From: Hygrocybe punicea
Taxonomy: Eukaryota; Basidiomycota; Agaricomycetes; Agaricales; Hygrophoraceae
Direction: 5' to 3'
NCBI GenBank assembly: GCA_963556145.1
Contig: OY744466.1
Span: forward strand, 2,046,001-2,110,000
DNA length: 64,000 nt
In this document: positions 1-10,700 of the stretch, one piece after another
Position numbering within the stretch: position 1 is the first letter of the stretch
Layout of the letters: each line of letters starts with the position of its first letter
Notes under the pieces: generated by a model
Told to the model about the DNA's origin: nothing
The model's database searches: none
What the model saw: only the letters and a program-made list of their open reading frames with translations
Position numbers and translations under genes: made by a program

Positions 1-2697
1 GTCGGGTGATGGGAATGCGTCCGGATTCGTAGTCGGGTGTTTGACTTGACGAAATGCGGTGGTGGCTATGTCGAGAACGGGAACAGGTTGGAGGGCGGGT
101 GTCGAGTCTGACGGCGGGTCCATATTGTGACGACGATGGGACTCGTTAGATCGCAGACGGGAGCGGGTTGGACACTGGAGGGCGTTCGGTTGTGCTTCGG
201 GTGCTGTCAATCACGTTTTGGGGGCATTCTGGGTGGTGAATCTGACAACGGGGGCGTTCTGATGAGCAGAGGGACTGGTTTCGGGGCGATGGGAGCAATC
301 ACGGGGCTGCGTGGGGTCGATCGTGGTTACGTAGGGGCATTCGAAGTGGCAAAAGGTCGGGGGAGCGGAAAGCGGGTAGTCGGGTGTGGTACGGCATAGG
401 GCGACGTTGGGAGACGGAGGCGGATGACGTGGGCAGATAAGACGGGGTTGCGTGACGTGGATCGTGGTTTCGTGAGGTCGTTCGAGGATGGCGAGAGGTC
501 GAGGAGGCGGCAACGGGTGGTCGATGTTGGGGACAGAGGCGGATGACGTGGGTGGATGACGTGGGCGGATGAGACGACGTGGACTGTGAGATAGATTGGG
601 GGCAATACGGGTGGCGTTTCGTGATACTTTCGTGGCGGGTAGATGCGTGGGGATGTTGACACGGGTGCATCGGGTCGTGGAACGGGTTTGAGCGGCCGGT
701 GGTCACGGTTTCGCGGGCGTAACCCAATGGGGCTTCGTTTGGGGACTTGAGGGACGTCGTGGGGTTTGGTCGTGGGCATAGGTGGTCGAAGGGGGGGGTG
801 GACGAAGACGGGGAACAGCTGGGAAGTGGGGGTGATGTTGCCGCTTGCGTGGGACGATGAGGGATGGGAGCGGAGTCGTTTGGGCCAGTAGGGAACCATG
901 TCGAGGTGCGGGGGCGTGAACGTGGGTGTGGGGGTGGCTGTACATGGTGGTCGTTAGTCCTGGGTATGGGAACGCGGGGGTACGAGGCGCGGTGGCATGA
1001 CATGATGTTGGAGGCTTGAACACGACGGTGTATGGCTAGTACAGGTTCGCGAGGGACGATGTAGGGTGCTGGGAACTGGTACGAGGCGGCAGGTGGTTCA
1101 ACGGATGTGTGAGGGGTCGGGGAGGTCGTATAGGCGGGTGCATGGGGTGGGTTGACGTTGCACAGCGTTGGGGACTCGATAACGGTGGGGACGGCTTGTA
1201 CGGACTTGCGAGGGACGCCGTGAGGTGCTAGGAGGCTGTACGAAGTGGCGGATGGGTCCAACGTGAGCGGCCGAGGAGGTCGTATAGGCGGGTGCATGGG
1301 GCGAGGTGATGTGGCACGGCGTGGGGGATCGATAACAAGGAAGACGGCATGTGATGGCTCGGGACGGGCATCGTGGGGTCGTAGGAAGCAAGGCGAGGCG
1401 ACGAGGAGGTCCAACGAGGACGTGAGCGGCCGGGGATGTCGAGTACGCGGGCGTATAAAGCGGTTTGGCGTGGCATGGCGTTGGGGACTCGATAACGGCA
1501 GGGAGGGCTTGTACTTGTTTGTGAACGACAGTGTGGCGTTCTGGGAGGCCATGGATGGCTGGCGAGACGAGATGGAAACGGGGGCGAATGCGCTGGGGTT
1601 TGCTGGGCCTTTCCGGTGACGGCACGGGCGTAGACGGTGGGACCATGTCACGGGTAGCTTCTGGGGACGACTGCGAGGCTGTAGACACGAACGCGGGGCG
1701 AAACGGGGGCGAAACGGAGGCAGACGCGCTGGGACGCGTGGAAAACGGGCTTGGGCACGCGCGGACGCATTTTCCTGGCGACGGCGAGGGCTCAAATGGC
1801 AGGGGCGTGCGACAGTGCATGTCTGGGGACGATAGCGAGGGCGTAGACGCGAGCGCGGGGTGATCGGGCACGAAACGGGGGTGAACGCGCTGGAAACGGA
1901 GTTTGCTGGATGCTGACGAGTTTTCTTTGGAGGGCGTGCGCTCGGATGAGGGGATGGCATGTCAGGGCTTGTATCCGGAGACGACCGCGAGTTTGTAGAT
2001 GTGAACAGCTGGTCATACGAGGGCAAAACGGGAGCGGGTGTGCTGGGACGCGTCGAAAACGGCATATGATGCGTGGGGGACGCGTTTTCCTACTTGGCAA
2101 CCGCGGAAACGGCGAGGATGGGCGTACCTGGGGGTGCACAGGCTAAACCCGTTGCACGGTGGGCGTTTTCCTTCTGCTTCGTGGCTCATTTCGTTTCCGT
2201 TTCGTGTGTTATGCGTAAACGGCGGACCTTGTTGGACGCGGTCGTTGGGGCTGTGTTTGGGGCTTTCCGGACGCGGATTTTCGACTGGATTCGGTGGGGC
2301 GTGGAATTCCGAGTGCGTTGGGGTTGTAAAACGAGTGTGGGTGGTAGATGTGATGGGAATCGAGACGTTGAGTCGACAAACGAGGGTGTATCGGGTCGTG
2401 GCTGTGCAAGTTTCCTAAAGCGGTAAATGGCCGTTGGATCGGGCAGCATGAGAGCGGGTTCGAGTTTGTACGTGAAACTAGACAGTTGTGGTCGTAAAAA
2501 GAAGAGAAGATATTAATAGAATCAAACCCAAATGATGGTGCAATAGTTGGCGATTGGATTGTCGAGGCATCGGATGTCGGATGTAAAGAGGTCGGGTAAC
2601 GGGAGTCGGATGTGTAGAGTGCTGCGGCAAGAGTTATTTCGAGATGACAAAAGGAAAGTGTAGGGTTATGGAATGAATGAATGATGACACTGAATTA
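1..2697 (-). mobile_element. Leader/internal part of a minus-strand LTR retrotransposon, minisatellite-rich
   Basis: This stretch lies directly downstream (in minus-strand sense) of a primer-binding site and the LTR that starts at 2718, so it is the 5' internal part of an LTR retrotransposon running off the left edge. It is strongly G-rich on the plus strand and made of degenerate repeats. One family has a period of about 120-160 bp near 1100-1520 (shared words such as ggtcgtataggcgggtgc and ggggactcgataac). A second lies near 1540-2060 (gggcgaa / gacgcgctgggacgcg), and a third near 420-600 (gatgacgtgggcggatga). No gag or pol homology is visible. The position follows from the primer-binding site; the function of the repeats is unknown. 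Confidence 0.6.
299..2065 (-). CDS. Long low-complexity open frame in retrotransposon leader
   Basis: A 588-codon open frame is present on the minus strand. The predicted product is rich in Pro, Ser, Arg and Thr and repeats short blocks that follow the DNA minisatellite (for example PTVIESPT and APAYTTSP). It has no recognisable gag, protease or zinc-knuckle signature. Several shorter frames stay open on both strands because the repeats are G/C-skewed and stop-poor, so the open frame may be a by-product of composition. It could be an expanded N-terminal part of a gag protein, given its position after the LTR and primer-binding site. I would not call it a confirmed gene. Confidence 0.2.
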   Translation of the reverse strand: MPFSTRPSTPAPVLPSYDQLFTSTNSRSSPDTSPDMPSPHPSARPPKKTRQHPANSVSSAFTPVSCPITPRSRLRPRYRPQTCTVARPCHLSPRRRQENASARAQARFPRVPARLPPFRPRFAPRSCLQPRSRPQKLPVTWSHRLRPCRHRKGPANPSAFAPVSISSRQPSMASQNATLSFTNKYKPSLPLSSPQRHATPNRFIRPRTRHPRPLTSSLDLLVASPCFLRPHDARPEPSHAVFLVIDPPRRATSPRPMHPPIRPPRPLTLDPSATSYSLLAPHGVPRKSVQAVPTVIESPTLCNVNPPHAPAYTTSPTPHTSVEPPAASYQFPAPYIVPREPVLAIHRRVQASNIMSCHRASYPRVPIPRTNDHHVQPPPHPRSRPRTSTWFPTGPNDSAPIPHRPTQAATSPPLPSCSPSSSTPPFDHLCPRPNPTTSLKSPNEAPLGYARETVTTGRSNPFHDPMHPCQHPHASTRHESITKRHPYCPQSISQSTSSHPPTSSTHVIRLCPQHRPPVAASSTSRHPRTTSRNHDPRHATPSYLPTSSASVSQRRPMPYHTRLPAFRSPDLLPLRMPLRNHDRPHAAP

Positions 2698-2715
2698 TCC
2701 TCGTGGTGGGCTCCA
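2698..2715 (-). promoter_or_regulatory. Primer-binding site of LTR-B retrotransposon
   Basis: The plus strand reads tcctcgtggtgggctcca and ends in CCA like a tRNA 3' end, two bases before the LTR starts with TGTA at 2718. It matches the site next to the complete element's LTR at 63046-63062 except for one CG to TG change. This shows the retrotransposon runs leftward on the minus strand. Confidence 0.75.
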
Positions 2716-2949
2716 GATGTAGATGCGGGTTCTTGGTGGCTCAGTAGACCCAGTCGTTTTGGTTAACCCAATCGCAGATATAGTTGCAAAAGGTAGGTAC
2801 ACATAGCGCAGTTGCTTGCTGGGGGGGTAGGTTAACCCAAGAGACAGCTCTTGCTGGGGAAATGTGGGGTGGTAGGTTGACCCAGGTACAGCTCTTGCTG
2901 GTCAAGGGTGGCAGGGTGGGTCAACCCAGTGTCAGCTCTGCCATGGGGT

Positions 2950-3930
2950 AGGTTAACCAGGGACAGCTATTCTGGGAAGGTTGGGTTGACCCAGGTCCAG
3001 CTGTGCAAGCAACGTGGGTTGACCTGGGTTGACCGTGGACCAGCTCTTGCTGCAGGCTTGGGTTGACCTGGGTCCAGCTGTTGCTGCAGCACTGGGTTGA
3101 CCCAGGCCCAGCACTTCCTGCAGGGTGGGGTGGCTGGGGTCCAGGTATTGCTGCAACACCGGGTGTACCAGGGTTCAGCTATTGCTGCAGCACGGGTTGA
3201 CCGGGGTCCAGATATTGCTGCAGCACCAGGTTGACCCAGATCCAGCATTCGCTGCATAGCTTGGGTTGACCTGGGCCCAGCTATTGCTGCAGCACAGGGT
3301 TGATCTGGTTCCAGCACTTGCTGCAGCACTGGGTTGACCAGGGTTCAGGTATTGCTGCAGCACTGGGTTGACCGGGGCCCAGATATTGCTGCACCACCAG
3401 GTTGACCCAGATTCAGCACTTGCTGCAGGGCTTGGGTGGACCAGGGTCCAGCTATTGCTGCAGGACCGGGTTGACCTGGGTCCAGCACTTGCTTTGGGGC
3501 TTGGGTTGACCCGGGTCCAGCTCTCCCTGCAGGCTTGGGTTGACCGGGGTCCAGCTATTGCTGCAGCACTGGGTTGACCAGGGTTCAGGTATTGCTGCAG
3601 CACTGGGTTGACCGGGGTCCAGCACTTGCTGTGGGGCTTGTGTTGACCGGGGTCCAGCTATTGCTGCAGCACTTTGTTGACCCCTGTCCAGCACTTGCTG
3701 TAGGGTAGGTTGATTGGGGTCCTGCCCGTCGTGTAGCATTGCGTTGACCGCAGACCCACCCATGTCGCAGGATTGGGTTCATGACGGTCTGGCTATTGCT
3801 CCAGCATTGGGTTGACATGGCCCTGCTCTTGCTGCAGATGAAGGTTGACCCTGGCCCAGCTCTCACTGCAGGATTAGGTTGACCAGGAGCCCGCTTTTGC
3901 TTTGACATGGGCCCAGCCACATCCCACTCT
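2950..3930 (-). repeat. Left-arm 34-bp tandem array of foldback element
   Basis: There are about 28 units of a 34-bp repeat. In this orientation each contains GGGTTGACC and CTGCAGCA. It is the inverted counterpart of the right-arm array but has far fewer units. Confidence 0.85.
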
Positions 3931-4339
3931 GCCTGCATGTATTTAATGTTGACAACATTGACAGAGCTCACAACAGCTCAAACCAATATTTATTCAGAAC
4001 CTGCCATATATATAAAGTAATCAAAATGTTTCAATCTGTACTTCACATAAATGTACGATGTAATATAATTTGAATGCAATTATTAACAGCACAGGGAATA
4101 GCAAAATTACACAATTATTATTTTGACACTGCACAATATCTTACTTTTACTATCAGCCATCAGCCATTACAGGAGCTACTTATCCCCAATGCCAATCTAT
4201 GGCAAAACCAGAAATTACCCCACTTGGAATATTGTGCTTTTCTATTTAATATTGCTCAATTCTCTATTGGAATCAATATATATAAGCTTACTATTACTTA
4301 AAATAGACACATACATTTAATGATTATTAAAATACATAA

Positions 4340-5546
4340 TTAAATAGTAAAGGGCAGGAGGCAGGTGAGAGGAAGGTGGGTGTGGACTGGGAGGAAGGGT
4401 GTGGGTGTGGGAGGAAGGTGGGTGTGGGAGTGGGAGGAAGGTGGGAGTGGAGTGGGAGGAAGGTGGGAGTGGGAGTGGGAGGAAGGTGGGTGTGGAGTGG
4501 GAGGAAGGTGGGTGTGGGAGTGGGAGGAAGGTGGGTGTGGAGTGGGAGGAAGGTGGGTGTGGGAGTGGGAGGAAGGTGGGTGTGGAGTGGGAGGAAGGTG
4601 GGAGTGGGAGTGGAGGAAGGTGGGAGTGGGAGAAGGGAGTGGGAGTGGGAGAAGTGGGAAGGTGGGAAGGCAGGAGGCAAGGGCAGCAGGGAGAGGGAGA
4701 GGGAGAGGGAGAGGGAGTGGGAGAGGGAGTGGGAGGAGGAGTGGGAGGAGGAGTGGGAGGAGGAGTGGGCGGAGAGTGGGATGTACGTACCCGTTGCGTT
4801 CCCCTCGTCCTCGTCGTCTTCGTCTACGTCTCCGTCGTCCCCGTCCCCGCCGTCCCCGTCCCCGTCGTCCCCGTCCCCATCGTCCCCGTCTCCGCGTTCC
4901 GGTCCCTGTCGTTCCCGTTCCCGTCGTTCCCCTCGTCGTCGTCATCGTCCTCGTTGTCGTCGTCATCCCCCGTAGTCCTCGTCGTCCGCTGGATCGTCGT
5001 CGTCGTCTCCCTCGTCCTGTCGTCTCCGTCGTCCTGTTGTCCTCTCGCTGGCCGTCTCCGTCCCGTCGTCGTCCCCTGGCTGGCCGTCTCTGCCCTCGTC
5101 GTCTCTGTCCTCGTCGTTGCCGCTGTGGTTGTCTCGGACGTCTGTCTCGGTCGTTGGCGCATCCTCGTACCCGGCCTCGCGGCCTCGTTTCCGTGGCCGT
5201 TTTCATCGGCATCCGTTCTGTTTGCTGGGGTGGCCGTGGCGTTGTTTTCTGGGCTGGTGTTGGGTTCGCCTGTGTTTGTCGTGGGTGTAGCTGCAATCAT
5301 TATAAACATTAGCATACAACTCACAAAAAATTCAAAAAAGACATTACCTTGGGTGCTCTTCTGCACCCGTTTCCTGTTGTTGACGCGTTCCTGTTGTTGA
5401 CGCGTTGTTGAAAACGAGTCGTGTGAAGTCGCGTGAAAGCCAACCGGCAGTTGCCGATTTCCCAAACGGGTTCGAGTTGCCAAACATGGATGTGTGGCTG
5501 AAGCTTTTGAATCTTCTGGCATGCACAACAATGCATGCATACCCAA
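4340..5546 (-). pseudogene. Left-arm acidic/Arg-rich coding-like block
   Basis: On the minus strand this block can be read as an open frame of up to 240 codons at 4824-5546. It starts with a short conserved piece (ATRTRLGNRQLP), then a segment flanked by GT/AG-like signals, then runs of Asp/Asn/Gly and Arg/Thr. The outer part (4340-4790) is a G-rich minisatellite built on gaggaaggtgggtgtgg. The same block occurs inverted in the right arm at 6178-6990. The conserved piece hints at a captured or ancestral gene; the low-complexity part is stop-poor repeat expansion. I do not recognise a protein family. Confidence 0.3.
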
Positions 5547-6177
5547 AGTCAGATCCTCAAAAGATGTAAATATAGTATACCTACCCTCATGTCAAATTTT
5601 GTATTTTATTCGGCCCTGCGTAAAGAGCTATTCACCATTTATTCCATTCCTCTGCCAGAATTGGACCCTTAATGATCTAACTTTGTCTTAAAAATCTGAA
5701 ATTAATCTAAGGAGTACTTGAAGAAGTACTCATTGTGGTACACATAAGTGCCTGATTGTTGGTGGACCAGGACCTTTGTTGCAGCCAAGCAAATGCACAG
5801 AATTGTGCATTGTGGCTGACCCATCAACCGAGTCCAAACTTCAGCTTTACTCTGAACCTTTCATTTCTTGGCTACAACAGATTTCTGGGACCACCAAGTG
5901 CCAGGCACTGATCATCAATACAATAGATACTTTACATAGTAGTTTCACAATTATTTTCATATTTTTCAGAGCAATATTGGTAAAGTTGCACTTTAAGGGT
6001 CTGAAATTGGCAGGGAGGTATCAATGAATCATAAATATCTCTATGTAGGCCATAATAAAATACAAAATTTGGGGAGGATGTAGTTATAGGCTACTTCTAT
6101 CCCCTCATGGTCTTAAATGTGTTACAAAGTTGTTGTGCTCTATGCAATAACATTGAGAAAAGTCAGATCATGCTTAC
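5547..6177. other. Loop of the foldback element
   Basis: This is the only part of the foldback element without an inverted partner. It is moderately AT-rich with no convincing gene; the open frames are short (83 codons or fewer). Confidence 0.5.
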
Positions 6178-6990
6178 ATATAAGGCAACTCGCACCCGTT
6201 TGGGCAATCGGCAACCTCCGGCGTGCGTTCAATCGTCGGCGATTCGTCACTCCACGATGCGTCCACGAAAACAGCAGCAGCAAAATCAAGTAGAAGGTAA
6301 GTAGATTTCTCAAATTTATTATCCATTACTATGCTAGCTAATATTGTTGTTTTTATGTAGAACTTTCTCATTGCCGTGCCGGGAATGGACCGCAACACGC
6401 TTGCCCGCGCCACGTCACGTCAACGCCAAACTGAAGGGCCAAAACGGCGGATGGCAGGCAACGACGAGGACAGAGGCGATGAGGGCACAGACGGCCAGCC
6501 AGGGAAGACGACGGGGACGGAGACGGCCAGCGAAGAGACGACAGGACGATGGAGACGACGACGACGATCCAGCGGACGACGAGGACTACGGGGGATGACG
6601 ACGACAACGAGGACGATGACGACAACGAGAGGAACGACGGGAACGGGAACGACAGGGACCAGAACGGCGGGGACAGGGACGACGGGGACGAGGACGGCGG
6701 AGACGTAGACGAAGACGACGAGGGCAACGGGAACGCAACAGGTATGTACATCCCACCCCTCCGCCCTCGTCTCCTCCCTCTTCCTCTGCCTCTCCCACTC
6801 CCACTCCCTGCTGCCCCTCCCTCCTCCCTTCCATCCTGCCCTTCACCCTCCCTTCTCCCACTCCCACTCCCACTCCGTTCTCCCACACCCACACCCATAC
6901 CCATACCCACACCCACACCCACACCCACTTCCAGTCCCAGTCCCAGTCCCACTCACACCTACCTTCCTCCCCCCCAACCCCTTTATTATT
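6178..6990 (+). pseudogene. Right-arm acidic/Arg-rich coding-like block
   Basis: This is the inverted partner of the left-arm block. A conserved piece (ATRTRLGNRQPP) is followed by STMRPRKQQQQNQVEGK, then a possible intron from gtaagtag at 6299 to ttatgtag near 6360. After that come Arg/Thr-rich or Asp/Asn-rich repeats depending on frame, ending near a gtatgtac at 6742. The outer part is a C-rich minisatellite. Frames and lengths differ between the arms, so any protein is probably decayed. No family is recognised. Confidence 0.3.
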
Positions 6991-7399
6991 TAATTATGTA
7001 TTTGGATAAAATAATAATTAATTTGATATGTCCATTCTAAGTAATAGTGAGTGTTTGTGTACTGATTCCAATTGAGATTTGAGTAATATTAAATAAAAAA
7101 GGCACAAAATTCCAAGTGGGGTAATTTCTGGTTGTTATATATATAAATTTTGTTTGGGAATAAGTAGCTCATGTGAGAGATAAAGCTAAGAGTGAGAGAT
7201 TGTGCATTTTCAAAATAAGAATGTTGTAGTTTTGGTATTACCTGTGCTTTGAATTATTGCATTTGAAATTATATTACATTTGAAGAAACTGAGACATTTT
7301 CTTTACCGGATATTGCATTTTCTGAATAAATATTGGCTTGAGTTGTTGTGAGCTCTGGCAATGTTGTCAACATTAAATACATGCAGGCAGAGTGGGATG

Positions 7400-9100
7400 T
7401 GGCTGAGCCCGTGTCAAAGCAAAAGCGGGATCCTGGTCAACCTAATCCTGCAGTGAGAGCTGGGCCAGGGTCAACCTTATTCTGCAGCAAGAGCAGGGCC
7501 ATGTCAACCCAATGCTGGAGCAATGGCCAGACCCTCATGAATCCAAACCTGCGACATGGGTGGGTCTGGGGTCAATGCAATGCTACAGGACAGGCTGGAC
7601 CCCAATCAACCTACCCTACAGTGAGTGCTGGATGTGGGTCAACAAAGTGCTGCAGCAAGAGCTGGACCCTGGTCAACACAAGCCCTGCAGCAAGTGCTGG
7701 ACCCAGGTCAACCCAGTGCTGCAGCAATAGCTGGAGCCCGGTCAACCCAAGCCTGCGGGAAGAGTGGGACCTGGGTCAACCCAAGCCCCGCAGCAAGTGC
7801 TGGACCCCGGTCAACCTGGTGCTGCAGCAATATCTAGACCCCAGTCAACCCCAGCCCTGCAGCGAGTGCTGGATCTGGGTCAACCCATTGCTGCAGCAAT
7901 ATCTGGACCCCGGTCAACCCGGTGCAGCAGCAATAGCTGGACCCAGGTCAACCCTGTGCTGCAGCAAGTGCTGGACCCTGGTCAACCCAGTGCTGCAGCA
8001 AGTGCTGGACCCAGGTCAACCCAGTGCTGCAGCGAGTGCTGGATCTGGGTCAACCCAGTGCTGCAGCAATATCTGGACCCTGGTCAACCCAGTGCTGCAG
8101 CAAGTGCTGGACCCAGGTCAACCCAGTGCTGCAGCAATATCTGGACCCCGGTCAACCCAGTGCTGCAGCAATACCTGGACCCAGGTCAACCCAAGCCTGC
8201 AGGAAGAGCCAGACCTGGGTAAACCCAACCCCCACAGCAAGTGCTGGACCCCAGTCAACCTGGTGCTGCAGCAAGTGCTGGACCCTGGTCAACCCAGTGC
8301 TGCAGCAATAGCTGAACCCTGGTCAACCCAGTGCTGCAGCAAGTGCTGGACCCCGGTCAACCCAGTGCTGCAGCAAGTGCTGGACCAAGGTCAACCCAGT
8401 GCTGCAGCAATATCTAGACCCCAGTCAACCCCAGCCCTGCAGCGAGTGCTGGATCTGGGTCAACCCAGTGCTGCAGCAATATCTGGACCCCGGTCAACCC
8501 AGTGCTGCAGCAATAGCTGGACTCAGGTCAACCCAAGCCTGCAGGAAGAGCTGGACCTGGGTCAACCCAAGCCCCGCAGCAAGTGCTGGACCCAGGTCAA
8601 CCCGGTCCTGCAGCAATAGCTGGACCCCGGTCAACCCAGTGCTGCAGCAATACCTGAACCCTGGTCAACCCAGTGCTGCAGCAATAGCTGGACCCCGGTC
8701 AACCCAAGCCTGCAGGGAGAGCTGGACCCGGGTCAACCCAAGCCCCAAAGCAAGTGCTGGAACCAGATCAACCCAGTGCTGCAGCAATAGCTGGACCCAG
8801 GTCAACCCAAGCCCTGCAGCAAGTGCTGGATCTGGGTCAACCTGGTGCCACAGCAATATCTGGACCCCGGTCAACCCAGTGCTGCAGCAATAGCTGAACC
8901 CTGGTAAACCCGGTGCTGCAGCAATACGTGGACCCCAGCCACCCCACCCTGCAGGAAGTGCTGGGCCTGGGTCAACCCAGTGCTGCAGCAACAGCTGGAC
9001 CCAGGTCAACCCAAGCCTGCAGCAAGAGCTGGTCCACGGTCAACCCAGGTCAACCCACGTTGCTTGCACAGCTGGACCTGGGTCAACCCAACCTTCCCAG
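7400..9100 (+). repeat. Right-arm 34-bp tandem array of foldback element
   Basis: There are about 50 units of a 34-bp repeat with core GGTCAACCCAGTGCTGCAGC. Units vary mainly at the acc(c/t)(c/a/t)ggtc positions and at AGCAATA versus AGCAAGTGC. Because 34 is not a multiple of three and units lack stops, long meaningless frames (for example 423 codons at 7348-8619) arise. Confidence 0.9.
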
Positions 9101-10208
9101 AATAGCTGTCCTGGGTTAACCTACCCCATGGCAGAGCTGACACTGGGTTGACCCACCCTGCCACCCTTGACCAGCAAGAGCTGTACCTGGGTCAACCTAC
9201 CACCCCACATTTCCCCAGCAAGAGCTGTCTCTTGGGTTAACCTACCCCCCCAGCAAGCAACTGCGCTATGTGTACCTACCTTTTGCAACTATATCTGCGA
9301 TTGGGTTAACCAAAACGACTGGGTCTACTGGGTGGCTTCAGAACTATATAAAGAAGAAATAAAGATCCTAACCTGTGGGTGTCAGCCTAGAAGTGACTGG
9401 ATAAATCAGTGTCAGGAATAGTAGTAAAAAGAAGGGAATGTTAGTAAAAGTAAAGCCGCCGCGTAAAACTGGACTAATAACGACGAATCCGGCGATGAAC
9501 AGAGTGAAAACGGGCAAATAATAAAGAACCCGACAATGCCGACGATGTCGGGTACGGCGGGTTGGGTCGGGTTGGGTCGGAAACAATGAACGAATATATG
9601 GAAACAATGATACAGACGACGAAGAGGACTATAAAAACTAAGGGTCTACATGGACGAGCATTTGAAGGGATTAAAAGGATTCTGACTATGAGGGAAACGG
9701 GGACTAATGGTATCTTTTTTTTGTACGGTCGTCGGGGACCGTTTTTATAGTACAGGAGTATGTAGCTACTTTCGGACATGTCTATTTCGGCTGATAGATA
9801 CTACAAAGAAAAGATGGAATGGGGATGTGGAAAGGGGGGTTGCAAAGCGACGAAGACAGGAATATGGAGGGGAAAACGAATATGCAAGAAAAAGATCTAA
9901 AAAGTCCTACATATCTCCGAAAGGACGAGGGGATGCATAAATAAGGTAAATCCGAAGTCGGGGATTGAGTCCGAAGAGATCCATCTCCTGGAATTGGAAC
10001 TCCGAGGCGTTTGAGGCTGACGGATTTAGCCCAAAAGCGGCCATCACAAAGCGGCATGTGTCGGGTTACATCGGTCACGTCGGGTCACGTCATGTCACGT
10101 CACGTCGGGTTACGTCAGGTTCGAATGCAAGTCGAATGGTGGCATCGGGTTGGTCTGGATTCGTGATATATCGATGATATGGACTCAGAGGGATGTCGAC
10201 CCTCTACA

Positions 10209-10700
10209 CCATGTCCTCTATTATACATAATTTGTCCTTTAGTTTTATTATCTACATACACAGGATTGCAACCCCAAAGAATATACAATTTACCTATCTA
10301 CGAGGTGAACCGGAAAGTCCGGTTGTAACCAGTTGTGGCCAGTGTCATGACCCCAAGTGTTTTTGAGTGTAATGTCATGGGTTTATCATTGGACCACGGA
10401 CTTAGATATTTAAGTACAACACTATGGATGCACACCTACACTCATTAGTACCCATTCTATGCCTTTCCACATTACGCATGCTAGTGAACAGACACAAATA
10501 GCATATATGCTTACCTTTATATCATTTATTATGGCTTCACTAGCAATGCCCAGACCTAGCTGATTATGTATGGTGCACAGAGGCACATCCCCCACACATT
10601 AGTATTTATTATATATTTCTCTGTATTGCACGTGCAAGGAGACAAGCCCAACTAGCATTCTTACCTATATTAGCAGTAATGGATTAATTACAAATCTTGT
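10209..10700. other. No recognisable gene
   Basis: This is flanking DNA after the end of LTR-B. It is AT-rich with no coding signal. A small inverted motif (accggaaagtccggt, 10310-10324) is present. Confidence 0.4.

Larger units (their letters stand above)
2742..9330. mobile_element. 6.6 kb foldback DNA transposon with 7-bp target duplication
   Basis: The ends are perfect inverted repeats: CAGTAGACCCAGTCGTTTTG at the left, with its complement at the right. The seven bases GGTGGCT occur both immediately before (2735-2741) and immediately after (9331-9337), as a target-site duplication. Inverted homology runs from the termini inward to about 5490 on the left and 6178 on the right, so nearly the whole element is a palindrome with a loop of roughly 0.7 kb. 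From outside in, each arm has a unique terminus, a 34-bp tandem array, an AT-rich block, a G-rich minisatellite and an acidic/Arg-rich coding-like block. No transposase is visible, so it is probably non-autonomous. A 7-bp duplication and subrepeat-built arms recall foldback elements; the superfamily is not identifiable by eye. Confidence 0.85.
2718..10208 (-). mobile_element. 5' LTR of family B, split by a foldback transposon
   Basis: The LTR begins TGTAGATGCGGG at 2718 and ends CCCTCTACA at 10208. It is interrupted by the foldback element at 2742-9330, and the two LTR parts (2718-2741 and 9338-10208) add up to about 895 bp. The uninterrupted order is confirmed by the inverted copy at 17334-18776, which reads straight across the insertion point. 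Being minus-strand and flanked on the left by a primer-binding site, it is the 5' LTR of an element whose coding part lies off the left edge. It is related to the LTR-A family of the complete element: both end in CCCTCTACA and share the GGTTAGGAT-type block. Confidence 0.75.

Noticed and set aside
4365..5400. Overlapping frames of 199-333 codons on both strands
   Set aside because: These are frames through a G/C-skewed minisatellite. All three plus frames and the minus frames stay open together, the mark of composition rather than coding.
7348..8619. 423-codon open frame in the foldback right arm
   Set aside because: It follows the 34-bp tandem array, which lacks stops in several frames. The product is just the repeat read in rotating frames with no family resemblance.
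7400..9100. CRISPR-like array of regular 34-bp repeats
   Set aside because: Units are contiguous tandem repeats without unique spacers, inverted in the other arm of a transposon, and the genome is eukaryotic.
10310..10324. accggaaagtccggt as a terminator or operator
   Set aside because: An isolated imperfect inverted repeat of this size is expected by chance in 64 kb and has no gene context.
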